NCBI RefSeq assembly: GCF_900104215.1
Contig: NZ_FMXO01000020.1
Span: 21,843 to 85,842, forward strand
Source: Desulfonatronum thiosulfatophilum
Lineage (GTDB): Bacteria; Desulfobacterota; Desulfovibrionia; Desulfovibrionales; Desulfonatronaceae
Direction of reading: 5' to 3'
DNA length: 64,000 nucleotides
The position numbers and the translations under genes were made by a program. The notes below the pieces were generated by a model. The model saw only the letters and a list, made by a program, of their open reading frames with translations, had not been told where the DNA came from and did not search any database. Each line of letters opens with the position of its first letter. Position 1 is the first letter of the stretch. Below are positions 17,010-26,498 of this stretch, one piece after another.

Positions 17010-20000
17010 TCATCCTTCCTGTCCGTGCTGAAGACCGCATGAGGGACAAAAATTAACATCCTCCAAAGGCATAGGAAATGAACATCCCGGGCAAAGCCGC
17101 GGCAGTTCGGACAGTTCGATCAGCAACTCACCTTCGCGCACCGGCACCATTTTCCGGTCCTCGGTGAAATTGGCGAATTTGAGAACGCGCTTGACCTGGG
17201 CATGGAGCGGCGAAAGGATGGATTTTTCTTGCTTCATCACGGAAATATTGAACAATTCTTCGCCTTGCTGCACCACGTCGCCGGGTTTGACATGCATCAC
17301 CCAGAGATCGCCGTTGCATGGAGATCCGATATGGAAGGGATTGCCGGGCGTGGCCATTTCCATGCCTTCCCGGGTCTTGCCGGATGCTTCGGCAACCTTG
17401 ACCTGATGGCTCATGAACTCGGAATCCAAAATGTAGCGCACCAAGCTCACGCCCTGATCGTCGGGCTTGGAGATATCCAAAATGACCATGTTCCGCGGCT
17501 TTCCATCGCTGTCCAGGAACTGGAGTTCCTGACCGGGTTGCAGTCCCTCAAACCAGACATCCAGCGGCAACTGGTTCGGATCGCCGAATCGTTGCCGGAA
17601 TTCGATGGTTTTCAAAGCATCGCCGGGATGGTTCAGGTAGTTGATGATCTCTTCTGGTGCCGGTTCCCGCTTGAGAAGTTCGGTCAGGCTCAGGACTTCG
17701 GCATCCAGGTCGATGTCGGCGAGGGAATCAAGCGGCGAGCTGTCCACGCGCTGGGCCAGCGCCTTGCGGTAATCCGCGCCAAAGGCGGACTCGTAGACCC
17801 AATCCGCGGGAAATCCCAGCGGCAGACGGCCAAATTTGCCCAACAGCAGGTTTCGGAAGGCGTCGTTGCTGTGAACATACAGTTCCAGCCGGGCCTTGCG
17901 CATCTCCGGGGTCAGATCGGCCTCGGCAGTGGTGGTCACAGTGTCCAGGATTGTCAGCATCCGGCGTACGGCCCGCTCGCCTCCCTGCTTGAACGCTCCG
18001 GTAACCGCCAGAAAGGCAGTATTCCAGGTAATCTGGGAACCCGGCGTCACGTCATGATAGCGCACGATTTTCCGTGTACCGGCCAGAAAACGCAACATGT
18101 ACGGCAGAAGTTGGATATACCCCTGCTTCAAGGCCCCTTCCTGGGAAGAAGAGGTCGCGCCGCCGGGCATCCCGTGTTCCACGACGTCGTGGTCGATCCC
18201 CTGGAAATAAGGCGCCGTATAACGATCGTAGTAGGGCATGATCTGCTTGAGCACGAAACCGCTGGTGCGGATCATTTCCTTGTTCAGATTTGTCTTCAGA
18301 CCCAGTTCATCCTCGAGATAGGCTGCGGTGGAAAGCACTTCGCCCTGCCCGTACCAGCGCACGGCAGCGCCGATCCCGGTATCAACAATATGCGCGCCGG
18401 CCTGGGCCGCGGCGCCCACGGATGGAACGAACAGTCCGTCGGTGTAGTGGCGATGATAGTGGACAACCAGATCGGGATACCTGGACCGGATCGCGCCGAC
18501 CAGTTCGCGCATGAACCGCGGCGGGCAGACCCCGGCCATGTCCTTGAGGCCGAGAATGAAATGCCTGGAGGCCTTGGAAGGGTCCATGCCGGAGACATTC
18601 GCGATCATGTTCAGGATTTCGTCCACCACGCCGAGATAATGCGGAACATCGAAGCCCTGGGCCCAGGACAGGGAGATTGCCGGTTCAAATATATGTTCTC
18701 GTGAGCCCATCACCACTTCCGCGAAGGGACGCATGTTTTCAATGTGGTTCAGGAAGTCGAAGCAGCGGATCACATGATAGTGCTCGCAGATCATTTCACC
18801 GGTCAGACGCATCATGTTTTTGGGCTGCGGCTTGTACCCCAGAACGTTGGTGGAGCGGATCAGGATCAGCTTCATGGTCTTGGGAGCGAACTGGTTCCAC
18901 TCCTGCGCTTCGGTGAAAGGATAGGTCATGTTCGCCAGCATGGCCACGTGGTAGTGGGCGCCGCCGCCGTTTTCCAGGGCGAAAAAGCCGCAGTTGTCAA
19001 GATATGGACCGATCAACCGATCCTCGGCCAGCCGGAAGCGGTTGCCGCTGTTGGATTGGGTCAGATCCCTGGTGGTGGTGTCCATAAAATGGACCGTTCC
19101 GGAGTCCCGAATATAGTCCAGAGTGGCCAGACGGTCTCCGCGCGGATAGGGGGAAACGTTGGCGGCAAAGTCGATCTCCGGCAGCACCGGCTCGAACCGG
19201 CCGAGGCGCTTGTCTTCCCGACCCCGATAGTCGCCCAGCTGGACATATGGATTGTACCCATGAGCGGAGATCTCCGCAGCCAGGCGGGCCAGGCGCAGGG
19301 CCTGAGGCTCCTTGTCTACGTACTGCATCAGTTCCGGAGTTCGGGCAATGAATTTGGTATCGTAATCACCTGAACGAAATTCCGGGTGAAGCATGATCTG
19401 GCGATGGAAGGGAATGGTCGTCTTGACCCCGCCGACGATGTACTCCCGCAGAGCCCGACTCATGATGCCCAAAATCTTCTCCCAGTCCCGCCCGTAGGCG
19501 ATGAGCAGCGAGGCCGCGGAGTCGTATTGGGCCGGGAACTCGTAGCCCACGGAAACGCAGGAATCCACCCGGATCCCCTGGCTGCCGGGGGAAATGTACC
19601 TGGTGATGGTCCCGGAGTTGGGGGAAAAATTCTGTTGCGGATCTTCGCAGTTGATGCGGACCTGCATGGCATGGTTGAAGGGCTTGGTGGATTCCTTGGA
19701 AAAACGCAGCTTGGAGCCGAAGGCAATGGCGATCTGTTCTTCCACAAGGTCGATTCCGTAACGGCATTCGGTGATCCCGTGCTCCACCTGCAGGCGCGTG
19801 TTCACTTCGATCAGGTACGGCGTGGCATTCTCGTCCAGCAAGAATTCCACGGTGGCCAGGGAATAGTATCCGACACTGGTGGACAGCTCGCAGGCGTACT
19901 TCTTCAAGCGTTCCCGAAGCTCCGGGGTCATCTTCGCCCAGGGCGAGGGCGTAATCTCAACAAGCTTTTGGTGATTGCGCTGGACTGTGCAATCCCGCTC

Positions 20001-20708
20001 GTCCAGGGCATGAGAGTTGCCGTATTGGTCGGCGACGACCTGGATCTCGATATGGCGCACCGAGGTCAACAACTTCTCCACATACAGACGGGGGTTGCCG
20101 AAGGAGGCCTCGGCCAGGGCCGACGCCTTGGAAAAGGCGCGTTCCAACTGCTCGGGCTTATACACTTCGTAAATTCCGCGCCCGCCTCCGCCGCCTTCGG
20201 CCTTGAGCATGATCGGAAATCCGAGGGAGTAAGCGATATCCCTGGCCTCGGCCACGCTCACCGCGCCATCCGAACCAGGGACGACGGGAATTCCCAGCTT
20301 CTTGGCCAGGTGGCGAACTTCCACCTTGTTGCCCAGAAGGTGCATGGCTTCGGGGGGTGGGCCGATAAACGTTATCCCGGCCTGGGCGCATTTCTCCGGA
20401 AAATCCTGGTTTTCGGAAGCAAACCCCCACCCCGGATGAATGCCGATGACGCCGCGAGCCTTGGCCTTGCGGATGATCAGATCAATATCCAGATACGCTC
20501 TTGGATTATCGCCCAACAGCAACAATTCTCGGGCTCCGGCGGTAAATGGGGCAGTCTTGTCCACATCCGTCGCCGTCATTATCGGTATGGCCTGAAAAAC
20601 TTCCTGAATGGAACGGACAATCCGTCGTGCTGGAATTCCCCGGTTCGCGACCAGAATGGGCTTCCCTTTGATTTCCTTGGCCACCTGTTCAAATGATTTT
20701 GTTGCCAT
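17010..20708 (-). CDS. pyc: Pyruvate carboxylase with C-terminal zinc ribbon
   Basis: A 1232-residue single-chain pyruvate carboxylase making oxaloacetate from pyruvate, bicarbonate and ATP. The biotin carboxylase part (about 15-470) shows EGGGGGRGIYEV and LIEVNTRLQVEHGITE. The carboxyltransferase part begins FMDTTTRDLTQSNSGNRFR (about 540), recognisable but divergent from the common DTTFRDAHQS pattern. The biotinyl domain carries SVMKQEKS (Lys about 1158) in place of the usual AMKM. After it an unusual tail holds CPGC and CPSC, a likely zinc ribbon. I choose ATG 20708 (MATKSFEQ) over an upstream alternative at 20744. The birA gene upstream on the same strand supplies biotinylation. Confidence 0.94.
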   Translation of the reverse strand: MATKSFEQVAKEIKGKPILVANRGIPARRIVRSIQEVFQAIPIMTATDVDKTAPFTAGARELLLLGDNPRAYLDIDLIIRKAKARGVIGIHPGWGFASENQDFPEKCAQAGITFIGPPPEAMHLLGNKVEVRHLAKKLGIPVVPGSDGAVSVAEARDIAYSLGFPIMLKAEGGGGGRGIYEVYKPEQLERAFSKASALAEASFGNPRLYVEKLLTSVRHIEIQVVADQYGNSHALDERDCTVQRNHQKLVEITPSPWAKMTPELRERLKKYACELSTSVGYYSLATVEFLLDENATPYLIEVNTRLQVEHGITECRYGIDLVEEQIAIAFGSKLRFSKESTKPFNHAMQVRINCEDPQQNFSPNSGTITRYISPGSQGIRVDSCVSVGYEFPAQYDSAASLLIAYGRDWEKILGIMSRALREYIVGGVKTTIPFHRQIMLHPEFRSGDYDTKFIARTPELMQYVDKEPQALRLARLAAEISAHGYNPYVQLGDYRGREDKRLGRFEPVLPEIDFAANVSPYPRGDRLATLDYIRDSGTVHFMDTTTRDLTQSNSGNRFRLAEDRLIGPYLDNCGFFALENGGGAHYHVAMLANMTYPFTEAQEWNQFAPKTMKLILIRSTNVLGYKPQPKNMMRLTGEMICEHYHVIRCFDFLNHIENMRPFAEVVMGSREHIFEPAISLSWAQGFDVPHYLGVVDEILNMIANVSGMDPSKASRHFILGLKDMAGVCPPRFMRELVGAIRSRYPDLVVHYHRHYTDGLFVPSVGAAAQAGAHIVDTGIGAAVRWYGQGEVLSTAAYLEDELGLKTNLNKEMIRTSGFVLKQIMPYYDRYTAPYFQGIDHDVVEHGMPGGATSSSQEGALKQGYIQLLPYMLRFLAGTRKIVRYHDVTPGSQITWNTAFLAVTGAFKQGGERAVRRMLTILDTVTTTAEADLTPEMRKARLELYVHSNDAFRNLLLGKFGRLPLGFPADWVYESAFGADYRKALAQRVDSSPLDSLADIDLDAEVLSLTELLKREPAPEEIINYLNHPGDALKTIEFRQRFGDPNQLPLDVWFEGLQPGQELQFLDSDGKPRNMVILDISKPDDQGVSLVRYILDSEFMSHQVKVAEASGKTREGMEMATPGNPFHIGSPCNGDLWVMHVKPGDVVQQGEELFNISVMKQEKSILSPLHAQVKRVLKFANFTEDRKMVPVREGELLIELSELPRLCPGCSFPMPLEDVNFCPSCGLQHGQEG

Positions 20709-20841
20709 CAGTAAATCCTGTTCATGGTTTTGCGGACTGCACAAGGCATGGCTCCGCGATTATAGCGCATGTACGCGAGAATCATTGCAGGCAATGAATT
20801 TTGCATCTTTCCAGACCATTTTTAAATTTTGCCCGCCCTCA

Positions 20842-21762
20842 TCATGAGACCAAACGCACTTCACCGGATGCAATCCGGCGAACTCCCTCCGGACAGGACA
20901 CGAGCAGACTGCCGTCCGGAGTGATGCCGAGCAATCTGCCATGAAGAGCGTCCGGATCATGAGCATGGTCGAGAATGGAAATTTCCCGGTTCTTCCAGAT
21001 GAGCATGTCGGAAAACAAGTGAACAAAATCATCCGGTCGGAGTTCCGGTAGGACGTTTTGATACCAAGATCGGCTCTCGGATACAAGCTGTTCCCAGCAC
21101 ATGGCCGGGCTGATTCGACCGTCCAGGGAACCCGCTTCCATGGCCGCGTTCTCCCGGAGGACCTTCTGCTCGGGTACTGCCGCCAGATTCAGCCCCAGGC
21201 CGACAACCACCGTCTCACCCCGCTGTTCGGCCAGGATTCCACCGATTTTCCGATCTTCCAAGACCAGGTCGTTGGGCCATTTCAGGCGCACATCGAACCC
21301 AAAGCGCCCCAGCGACCGCGCCGCAAGCCATGCCGGCACCAACGAAGTCAGTCCGTCCCAGGGCTTGGGCAGGGTCGGCGCCCTCCAGACCAGATGCAGA
21401 TTTCCGGGCAAAGACTGCCAGGGCCGTCGAACCTGTCCCCGACCTGACCACTGCTCCACGGCAATCACCGCGTCCCATTGCGCCAAAACGTCCCATTGCA
21501 TCAGCTTCCAGGCCAGATCCAAAGCCGAGGAACAGGATCGAACCAAAAAAACCTGACCCGGACCATCCCGCTCCCCGGTCCAGCTCCGAAGGACCAAATG
21601 CTCATCTGCCATCTGCGCCCCGGACAATTCGCTCTTCCGCCACGGCCCCCAACGCTCCATGGTCTGCTTCCACACCGGATGCGCTGCAGCCATGGTCTGA
21701 GGATCACTGCCGGCAAGCAGTTCCGGGATATCTGAGGAAAAAAGAAATACCGAAGATTTCAT
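20842..21762 (-). CDS. birA: Biotin--[acetyl-CoA-carboxylase] ligase
   Basis: A 306-residue biotin-protein ligase that activates biotin as biotinyl-AMP and attaches it to carrier lysines. Seen motifs are WSGRGQVRRPWQSLPGNLH (biotin-AMP loop, about residue 108) and KWPNDLVLEDRKIGGILAE (active site, about 160). A small C-terminal SH3-like domain ends at GVRRIASGEVRLVS. No N-terminal HTH is apparent, so it is probably not a repressor, although the first 75 residues do not match the shortest family members. Start ATG 21762 (MKSSVFLF). Located 133 bases ahead of pyruvate carboxylase, its probable substrate. Confidence 0.92.
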   Translation of the reverse strand: MKSSVFLFSSDIPELLAGSDPQTMAAAHPVWKQTMERWGPWRKSELSGAQMADEHLVLRSWTGERDGPGQVFLVRSCSSALDLAWKLMQWDVLAQWDAVIAVEQWSGRGQVRRPWQSLPGNLHLVWRAPTLPKPWDGLTSLVPAWLAARSLGRFGFDVRLKWPNDLVLEDRKIGGILAEQRGETVVVGLGLNLAAVPEQKVLRENAAMEAGSLDGRISPAMCWEQLVSESRSWYQNVLPELRPDDFVHLFSDMLIWKNREISILDHAHDPDALHGRLLGITPDGSLLVSCPEGVRRIASGEVRLVS

Positions 21763-21844
21763 AAATTCGACCTCAAGAGAAAAGAAGAAATTCGAAAAGA
21801 ACACCCTGGCTGCCACATCCCCCCAACGCAAAATCACCCACCTC

Positions 21845-21935
21845 TATTATCGCAACCGAAATCGCAATCGATTCTTTCGAATTCGGTCTCCCAATCTCGA
21901 CAAAGAATTCCATCTCGACTGCGATTCAATCATCC
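21845..21935. repeat. Inverted hexanucleotide (ATCGAA-like) repeat element, degenerate
   Basis: The gap between birA and the MATE gene contains imperfect ATCGCA/ACCGAA/ATCGCA/ATCGAT units near 21848-21872 and the opposite orientation (CTCGACTGCGATTCAATC) near 21914-21931. This is the same design as the elements at 42609-42780 and 43760-43870, but more decayed. No gene is seen in the 242-base gap. Confidence 0.5.
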
Positions 21936-22004
21936 AGGCAGGCATTACCAGCCATTGAATTCGGTGTTCTAGGGTCGAAGAAAGCTCCGAACAGGCAACC
22001 CCGC

Positions 22005-23432
22005 TCACGCAGCCGGAGCAATTCGCTTCTTGCGCAGGGCAAATCGCTGCCAGTCCCAGAATTGATAGACGTAGGCCACGCACAGGGCCTGCACGGCCAT
22101 GGACAGGAACATGGCCAGCCAGATGCCGGTGGCATGAATGAAGATCAGATGCCCCAGGATAAAGGCCAGGGGAATGCGGACCAACCAGGCCGTGCCGCCC
22201 ATGACCAAACCCTGGTATATGGTCGCTCCGGCGCCGGTCAGCGCGCCGCCCAGGATCATGGAGACCAGCAGAAACGGCATGGCCGCGAGGTTGTACCGCA
22301 GGTAGTTGACCGCCTCGTCCCGCACTTCCGGATCCGGGGCGACAAAGGCGGCGATGGGTTCAAGAAACTGCCAGAGAACCACGGTCAGGATGCAAATGAC
22401 CAGCAATCCCTGCCCGAGAATCCGGTAGCCCATCTGTTTGGCCTCTTCCGGCTTCTTGGCGCCGAGGTAATGGCCCACCAGAATACTTGCCGTGAAATTA
22501 AAGGCAAAGCCGGGCAGGAACATCAACGACTCCACGCGCATCCCGGCGCTCATCCCGGCCAGGGCGACCACGCTGCCCACAGGCAGGCTGGCGGTAATGG
22601 AGAACAAGGCGATATATGCCGAATGCCAGACCAACTGCATCAGGCCGGCAGGCCAGGCCACTTTGAACAGGTACGGCGAGGCGCAGCGGATCCATTTCCA
22701 TGGGGCGAAGCTGCGGCGGACCAGCAGCCCCCTGCGCCGGAGAATCCAGACGTTGAACAGGCCTCCCGCGAGCACCGAACCAAAGGTGCTCCAGGCCAGC
22801 CCTTTGTACCCCAGATCGGGAAAGCCGAACATGCCCAGGCCCAGAGCAAAGTCCCCGAAGGTATTCAACCCTGCCACGATCATCATGCCGTACAGCGGAT
22901 ACAGGACGAGTTGCTGGGCTCGCAGGATCGAGTTGCCGATGATGAACAGGTAGTAGGCCGGCAGCACCAGGAGATAGACGCTGAGCAGGTACGTCATTAT
23001 AGGCAGCAGGCTTTCCGGAGTCTGCAGGATCCGGATCAGGGCGCCCTGGAAACCGTATCCGAAAACCAGCAGCAAGACCCCGAATACTGCCGCGGCCTGC
23101 AGACTCAACCCGACGTAGCGCTGGACCCGGTGCATCAGTCCGGCGCCGTAGGACTGACTGATGGCCGCCACGCTGCCGTTGCCCACGGCAATGGCCACCA
23201 CGAGGAAGATGAAAAAGGACTGGCTGACCATGCCCATGCTGGCCTGCACGTCCCGGCTGATTCTGCCCGCTACCCAGACGTCCACGAAGCCGATCAGGAA
23301 ATGGAAAAGCATCATCAGCACCTGGGGCCAGGCAAGCAGCCAGATGGTCCTGGTGGGTGACGCCTTGGGATCGAAGGGGAGCGACGGCTTGGGAGGCGTT
23401 GCGGCAATTCCGCCCTTTCCCTGGTTCAGCAA
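22005..23432 (-). CDS. MATE-family multidrug exporter
   Basis: A 475-residue membrane protein with about twelve hydrophobic segments in two halves. It starts the first helix with TRTIWLLAWPQVLMMLFHFL and shows MATE-typical GFVDVWVAGR and LPGFAFNFTASILVGHYLGA motifs. MATE proteins export cationic drugs and toxic compounds in exchange for Na+ or H+. Translation appears to start at TTG 23432, overlapping the thioesterase gene by 7 bases, so the two are coupled. Confidence 0.9.
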   Translation of the reverse strand: MLNQGKGGIAATPPKPSLPFDPKASPTRTIWLLAWPQVLMMLFHFLIGFVDVWVAGRISRDVQASMGMVSQSFFIFLVVAIAVGNGSVAAISQSYGAGLMHRVQRYVGLSLQAAAVFGVLLLVFGYGFQGALIRILQTPESLLPIMTYLLSVYLLVLPAYYLFIIGNSILRAQQLVLYPLYGMMIVAGLNTFGDFALGLGMFGFPDLGYKGLAWSTFGSVLAGGLFNVWILRRRGLLVRRSFAPWKWIRCASPYLFKVAWPAGLMQLVWHSAYIALFSITASLPVGSVVALAGMSAGMRVESLMFLPGFAFNFTASILVGHYLGAKKPEEAKQMGYRILGQGLLVICILTVVLWQFLEPIAAFVAPDPEVRDEAVNYLRYNLAAMPFLLVSMILGGALTGAGATIYQGLVMGGTAWLVRIPLAFILGHLIFIHATGIWLAMFLSMAVQALCVAYVYQFWDWQRFALRKKRIAPAA

Positions 23433-23827
23433 GAGAGTACTTCCTTTTTGCGATAGGCCATGGCTTGGAACGTGGCCACCAGATTGTCCGATGCATCGCG
23501 CACCTCGACAAGATAGCTGGCCAATCTCCGGCTCCGGGAAACTTCTTTCGCCGTGGCCGTAAGAGTCCCGGAGGAGACGGAATGGTGAAAATGAATCCCG
23601 GCCTGCACGCCCACCGCCACGCTGCCGTGGGAATTGGACGCCGCGGCAAAGGCCAGATCCGCAAGGGCAAACAAGGTCGCGCCATGGGCCATGCCCAGAC
23701 TGTTCGTGTGCTCCTCGGCCAGTTCCATTCGAGCGGTGGCCGTGCCGAGGCCGACGGCAACGATCTCTATCCCGAGATGTCGTGCCAGCCGATCATTGTC
23801 ATTGATATAACTTTGAATCTTTTCCAC
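23426..23827 (-). CDS. PaaI-type hotdog-fold acyl-CoA thioesterase
   Basis: A 133-residue hotdog-fold protein. NSLGMAHGATLFALADLAFA is the family active-site helix, with the conserved Asp in ALADLAF. These enzymes hydrolyse aryl- or acyl-CoA esters in the cytosol; in phenylacetate pathways PaaI rescues CoA from dead-end products. The two PaaK-like ligases elsewhere in the window make an aryl-CoA role plausible but not proven. GTG start at 23827. Confidence 0.88.
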   Translation of the reverse strand: MEKIQSYINDNDRLARHLGIEIVAVGLGTATARMELAEEHTNSLGMAHGATLFALADLAFAAASNSHGSVAVGVQAGIHFHHSVSSGTLTATAKEVSRSRRLASYLVEVRDASDNLVATFQAMAYRKKEVLSC

Positions 23828-23894
23828 TGTGCATCTCGCTCACAGACAGTTGTTCCGGGTCACCCCGCAGCCGAGGGCTTTCATTGCTCGGTAC

Positions 23895-24506
23895 CTACAC
23901 CATTTTCAACAAAACGAATCCGCCCACCAGCAGCAAGGCGAAGACGATCGCGAGCAGATTGAAGTACTTGTCGATGAACAAGGTGATCTGCGCTCCGAAT
24001 TTCCAGATCAGCCAAGCCACGAGAAAGAAGCGGGCTGAACGGCCGACCAGAGAGGCCAGAATGAAGGGGACAAGGGAAATGTCGAAAGCCCCCCCGGCAA
24101 TGGTAAAGACCTTGAACGGCAACGGCGTGAAACCGGCCGTGAAGACGATCCAGAAATTCCATTGCTCGAACAGCCCCTGAACCATGTTGAATTTGTCCAC
24201 GGTGAAGCCCGGCACTGTGTCGAAAAAAAACTGGGCCAGAGCAGTAAACTCGCCACTGATGGTCCACCAGGAAAAGTAGCCGATGCCGTAGCCGAGAAGC
24301 GCGCCGGAGACCGAAGCAATGGAACAGACCGCGGCAAAACGGAAGGCATTTTCCCTTGCTCCGAGTATGAGGGCTATCAGCAGCGGATCCGGCGGTATGG
24401 GAAAAAAAGAGGATTCAAAAAACGCGAGCACGAAAAGGGCCGCCGTTCCATAAGGAGTGGCGGCCCAACTCAAGACCCAATCATAAAGCCTGCGCAAGAT
24501 GTTCAC
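23895..24506 (-). CDS. YqaA/SNARE-associated (VTT/DedA) family membrane protein
   Basis: A 203-residue membrane protein with ALFVLAFFESSFFPIPPDPLL, the family's early re-entrant segment, and later FTAGFTPLPFKVFTIAGG, the second signature with conserved Pro and Lys. DedA/YqaA-type proteins are thought to flip or carry lipids such as undecaprenyl phosphate or phosphatidylethanolamine. GTG start at 24506 with a GGGAG site. Cardiolipin synthase lies 87 bases upstream-side on the same strand, hinting at a membrane-lipid theme. Confidence 0.88.
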   Translation of the reverse strand: MNILRRLYDWVLSWAATPYGTAALFVLAFFESSFFPIPPDPLLIALILGARENAFRFAAVCSIASVSGALLGYGIGYFSWWTISGEFTALAQFFFDTVPGFTVDKFNMVQGLFEQWNFWIVFTAGFTPLPFKVFTIAGGAFDISLVPFILASLVGRSARFFLVAWLIWKFGAQITLFIDKYFNLLAIVFALLLVGGFVLLKMV

Positions 24507-24593
24507 GGCAAATCAACTCCCGGGACGAATGCAACCGGATCACATTCGGTCTGTTAATGTTGAAGACAACTGATGAAAAGGGTTTACTCCAAA

Positions 24594-26030
24594 CTACAGA
24601 AGCGGACTGAAGACCTTGGCAATGGCCTCCAGGAGCCTGCGGTGAAACGGCCTGCGGGCCCAGGTTGCCGGATCGACCTTGTGCGAACGGGAGCGGTAAT
24701 CGCTTTGCAGTTGGCGCACGGTATAAAGAAATTCCTGATCAAAGAGAAACAGAACGACTTCCAGATTCAGATAGAAGGAACGAATGTCGAAATTTGCCGA
24801 ACCGATCATGGCCATGGTGTCGTCCACGCGCAGCAGTTTGGCATGGAGCATGCCCTCATGAAACAGGTACACGTTTGCGCCGTGTTCCATCAGGATGCCG
24901 CAATAGTGATAACTGGCCAAGTCCACCAGGGGATGGTCGCTGCGCTGGGGCAGGATCAGATCCACCTCGACCCCTCTGCTCACCGCCAGTCGCATTGCCG
25001 TGAGCAGGCCTTCGTTGGGGATGAAATACGGTGAAGTGATCACCACCTTGCGTTGCGCGAAATTGATAGCCAGGATCAGCAAATCCTGAAATCCTTCGGT
25101 GGGCTTGTCCGGTCCCGTAGGCACGACCTGCAAAGCCACCTCTCCTTCTTGCGTTGCGGCGGGATAGAGCGTCATGCAATCCAGGGCTTCCCCGGTTTCC
25201 AGATACCAATCCTCCAGAAATACGGCCTGCAATTGCCGAGCGCTGGGTCCCTCGATGCGTACCATCACGTCGTGCCAGGCTCCGGCCTTGCGGTGCCCGA
25301 AAACCGGTTCCACGATATTTTGGGAACCGGTATAGGCAATGCTTCCGTCGATCACCGCCAGCTTGCGATGATTACGGATATCCAGTCGCGCCAGGCGCAT
25401 CCTGAGCGGGTTGGCGGACAAGCCGGCCACCACCTGCACGCCGTGCAGTTGGAGTATCGCCCCAAGACCGCTGAACATCCCTCGGGATCCGACCATGTCC
25501 GCCAGAACGCGGCAGCGCACTCCCCGGCCGGCGGCCCGAACCAGAGCGTCGCCGACAATCCTGCCCATGGCGTCGTCGCGAAAAATATAGAAAAGCAGGT
25601 GAACATGATGTTTGGCCTGATCGATGTCCTGGACCAGACGCCGCACCACGTCATCGATGTCCGCCAACAGCATGACCTTGTTGCCGCCCAGCAGGGGCAT
25701 GCCCCCATGGTGTTCGGCCTGTTGGAGCAGAATTTCGTAATCCTGGCGAACCCGGACGTTGTCGAATTCCGGCAGACTGGCATGGAGCCGGTGGATGTTG
25801 TCAAAGGCCTTATGCCGCTTCATGCGACGCCGCACCCGCAAAAAACCGATGCTCTGCTCCCCCAGAAGCAGATATGTGATGAGGCCCAGCCAGGGCATCA
25901 CGAAAATAACGGCCAGCCATGCCAGGCAGGTTGCCGAATTCTTTTGTCGCATGGCCACCACGGGAATCATGACCAACCGGATGACCCAGCCGCTCAAGTT
26001 CAGGAACAGGGAAAACTCAACCAGGAACAT
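24594..26030 (-). CDS. cls: Cardiolipin synthase (phospholipase D family)
   Basis: A 478-residue inner-membrane enzyme that condenses two phosphatidylglycerols to cardiolipin. Two N-terminal membrane segments (within about 1-60) are followed by two HKD motifs: HRKLAVIDGSIAYTGSQN at about 221 and HAKLLRVDDTMAMIGSANFD at about 395. Both have the full HxK(x4)D pattern. ATG 26030 follows GGGAGG. Length agrees with ClsA-type enzymes. Cardiolipin rises under salt stress in many bacteria, fitting the osmoadaptation genes elsewhere in the window. Confidence 0.94.
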   Translation of the reverse strand: MFLVEFSLFLNLSGWVIRLVMIPVVAMRQKNSATCLAWLAVIFVMPWLGLITYLLLGEQSIGFLRVRRRMKRHKAFDNIHRLHASLPEFDNVRVRQDYEILLQQAEHHGGMPLLGGNKVMLLADIDDVVRRLVQDIDQAKHHVHLLFYIFRDDAMGRIVGDALVRAAGRGVRCRVLADMVGSRGMFSGLGAILQLHGVQVVAGLSANPLRMRLARLDIRNHRKLAVIDGSIAYTGSQNIVEPVFGHRKAGAWHDVMVRIEGPSARQLQAVFLEDWYLETGEALDCMTLYPAATQEGEVALQVVPTGPDKPTEGFQDLLILAINFAQRKVVITSPYFIPNEGLLTAMRLAVSRGVEVDLILPQRSDHPLVDLASYHYCGILMEHGANVYLFHEGMLHAKLLRVDDTMAMIGSANFDIRSFYLNLEVVLFLFDQEFLYTVRQLQSDYRSRSHKVDPATWARRPFHRRLLEAIAKVFSPLL

Positions 26031-26498
26031 CTCAACCTCCCTGCCCCGATAAGATTCGGCTTTGTTCGAACAGCCATGAAGCCTGCCGTGACATCCGCCC
26101 CATCGCGCACACCTCCATCATCAGCATTCCCGTCTCCTCACGTCGGTTTTAGGCTGCATCCCTCACATTGTCAGACCTCGAACGTCACCCTATGCCACTC
26201 TCATGCGATGCCCGGAGCGCGTTGATGTTGATGTTGTCTCCAAAATTCAATCGGGCCTGACTGTTGCTGACCTGCGATCAACTTTTTTCTGAGTGCGTAC
26301 GTACCCGAAAGTATAGCAAAAAAAAGTATCCTTCCGCCATGGCAAAAAAATATACACCATAACATATTAAAAAAACTTGGAATACTATTTAATTCAACCT
26401 TAAAGATGATTTACATGTTCTTCAAAATAGATCACATGAAATTATTTATGATCTTAACCGGCAGGTGACTTATACTCATCCCGAATTTCGGAACCCGC
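26031..26498. other. 468-base intergenic region with AT-rich control segment
   Basis: This gap separates the divergent cls and hybrid-kinase genes. Bases 26031-26275 hold no recognisable feature. From about 26280 to 26470 the sequence turns markedly AT-rich, with several A-runs and a small GTACGTAC palindrome near 26300, as expected of promoters or binding sites for the kinase gene. No clear -35/-10 pair could be fixed, and no small gene or RNA was recognised. Confidence 0.5.
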
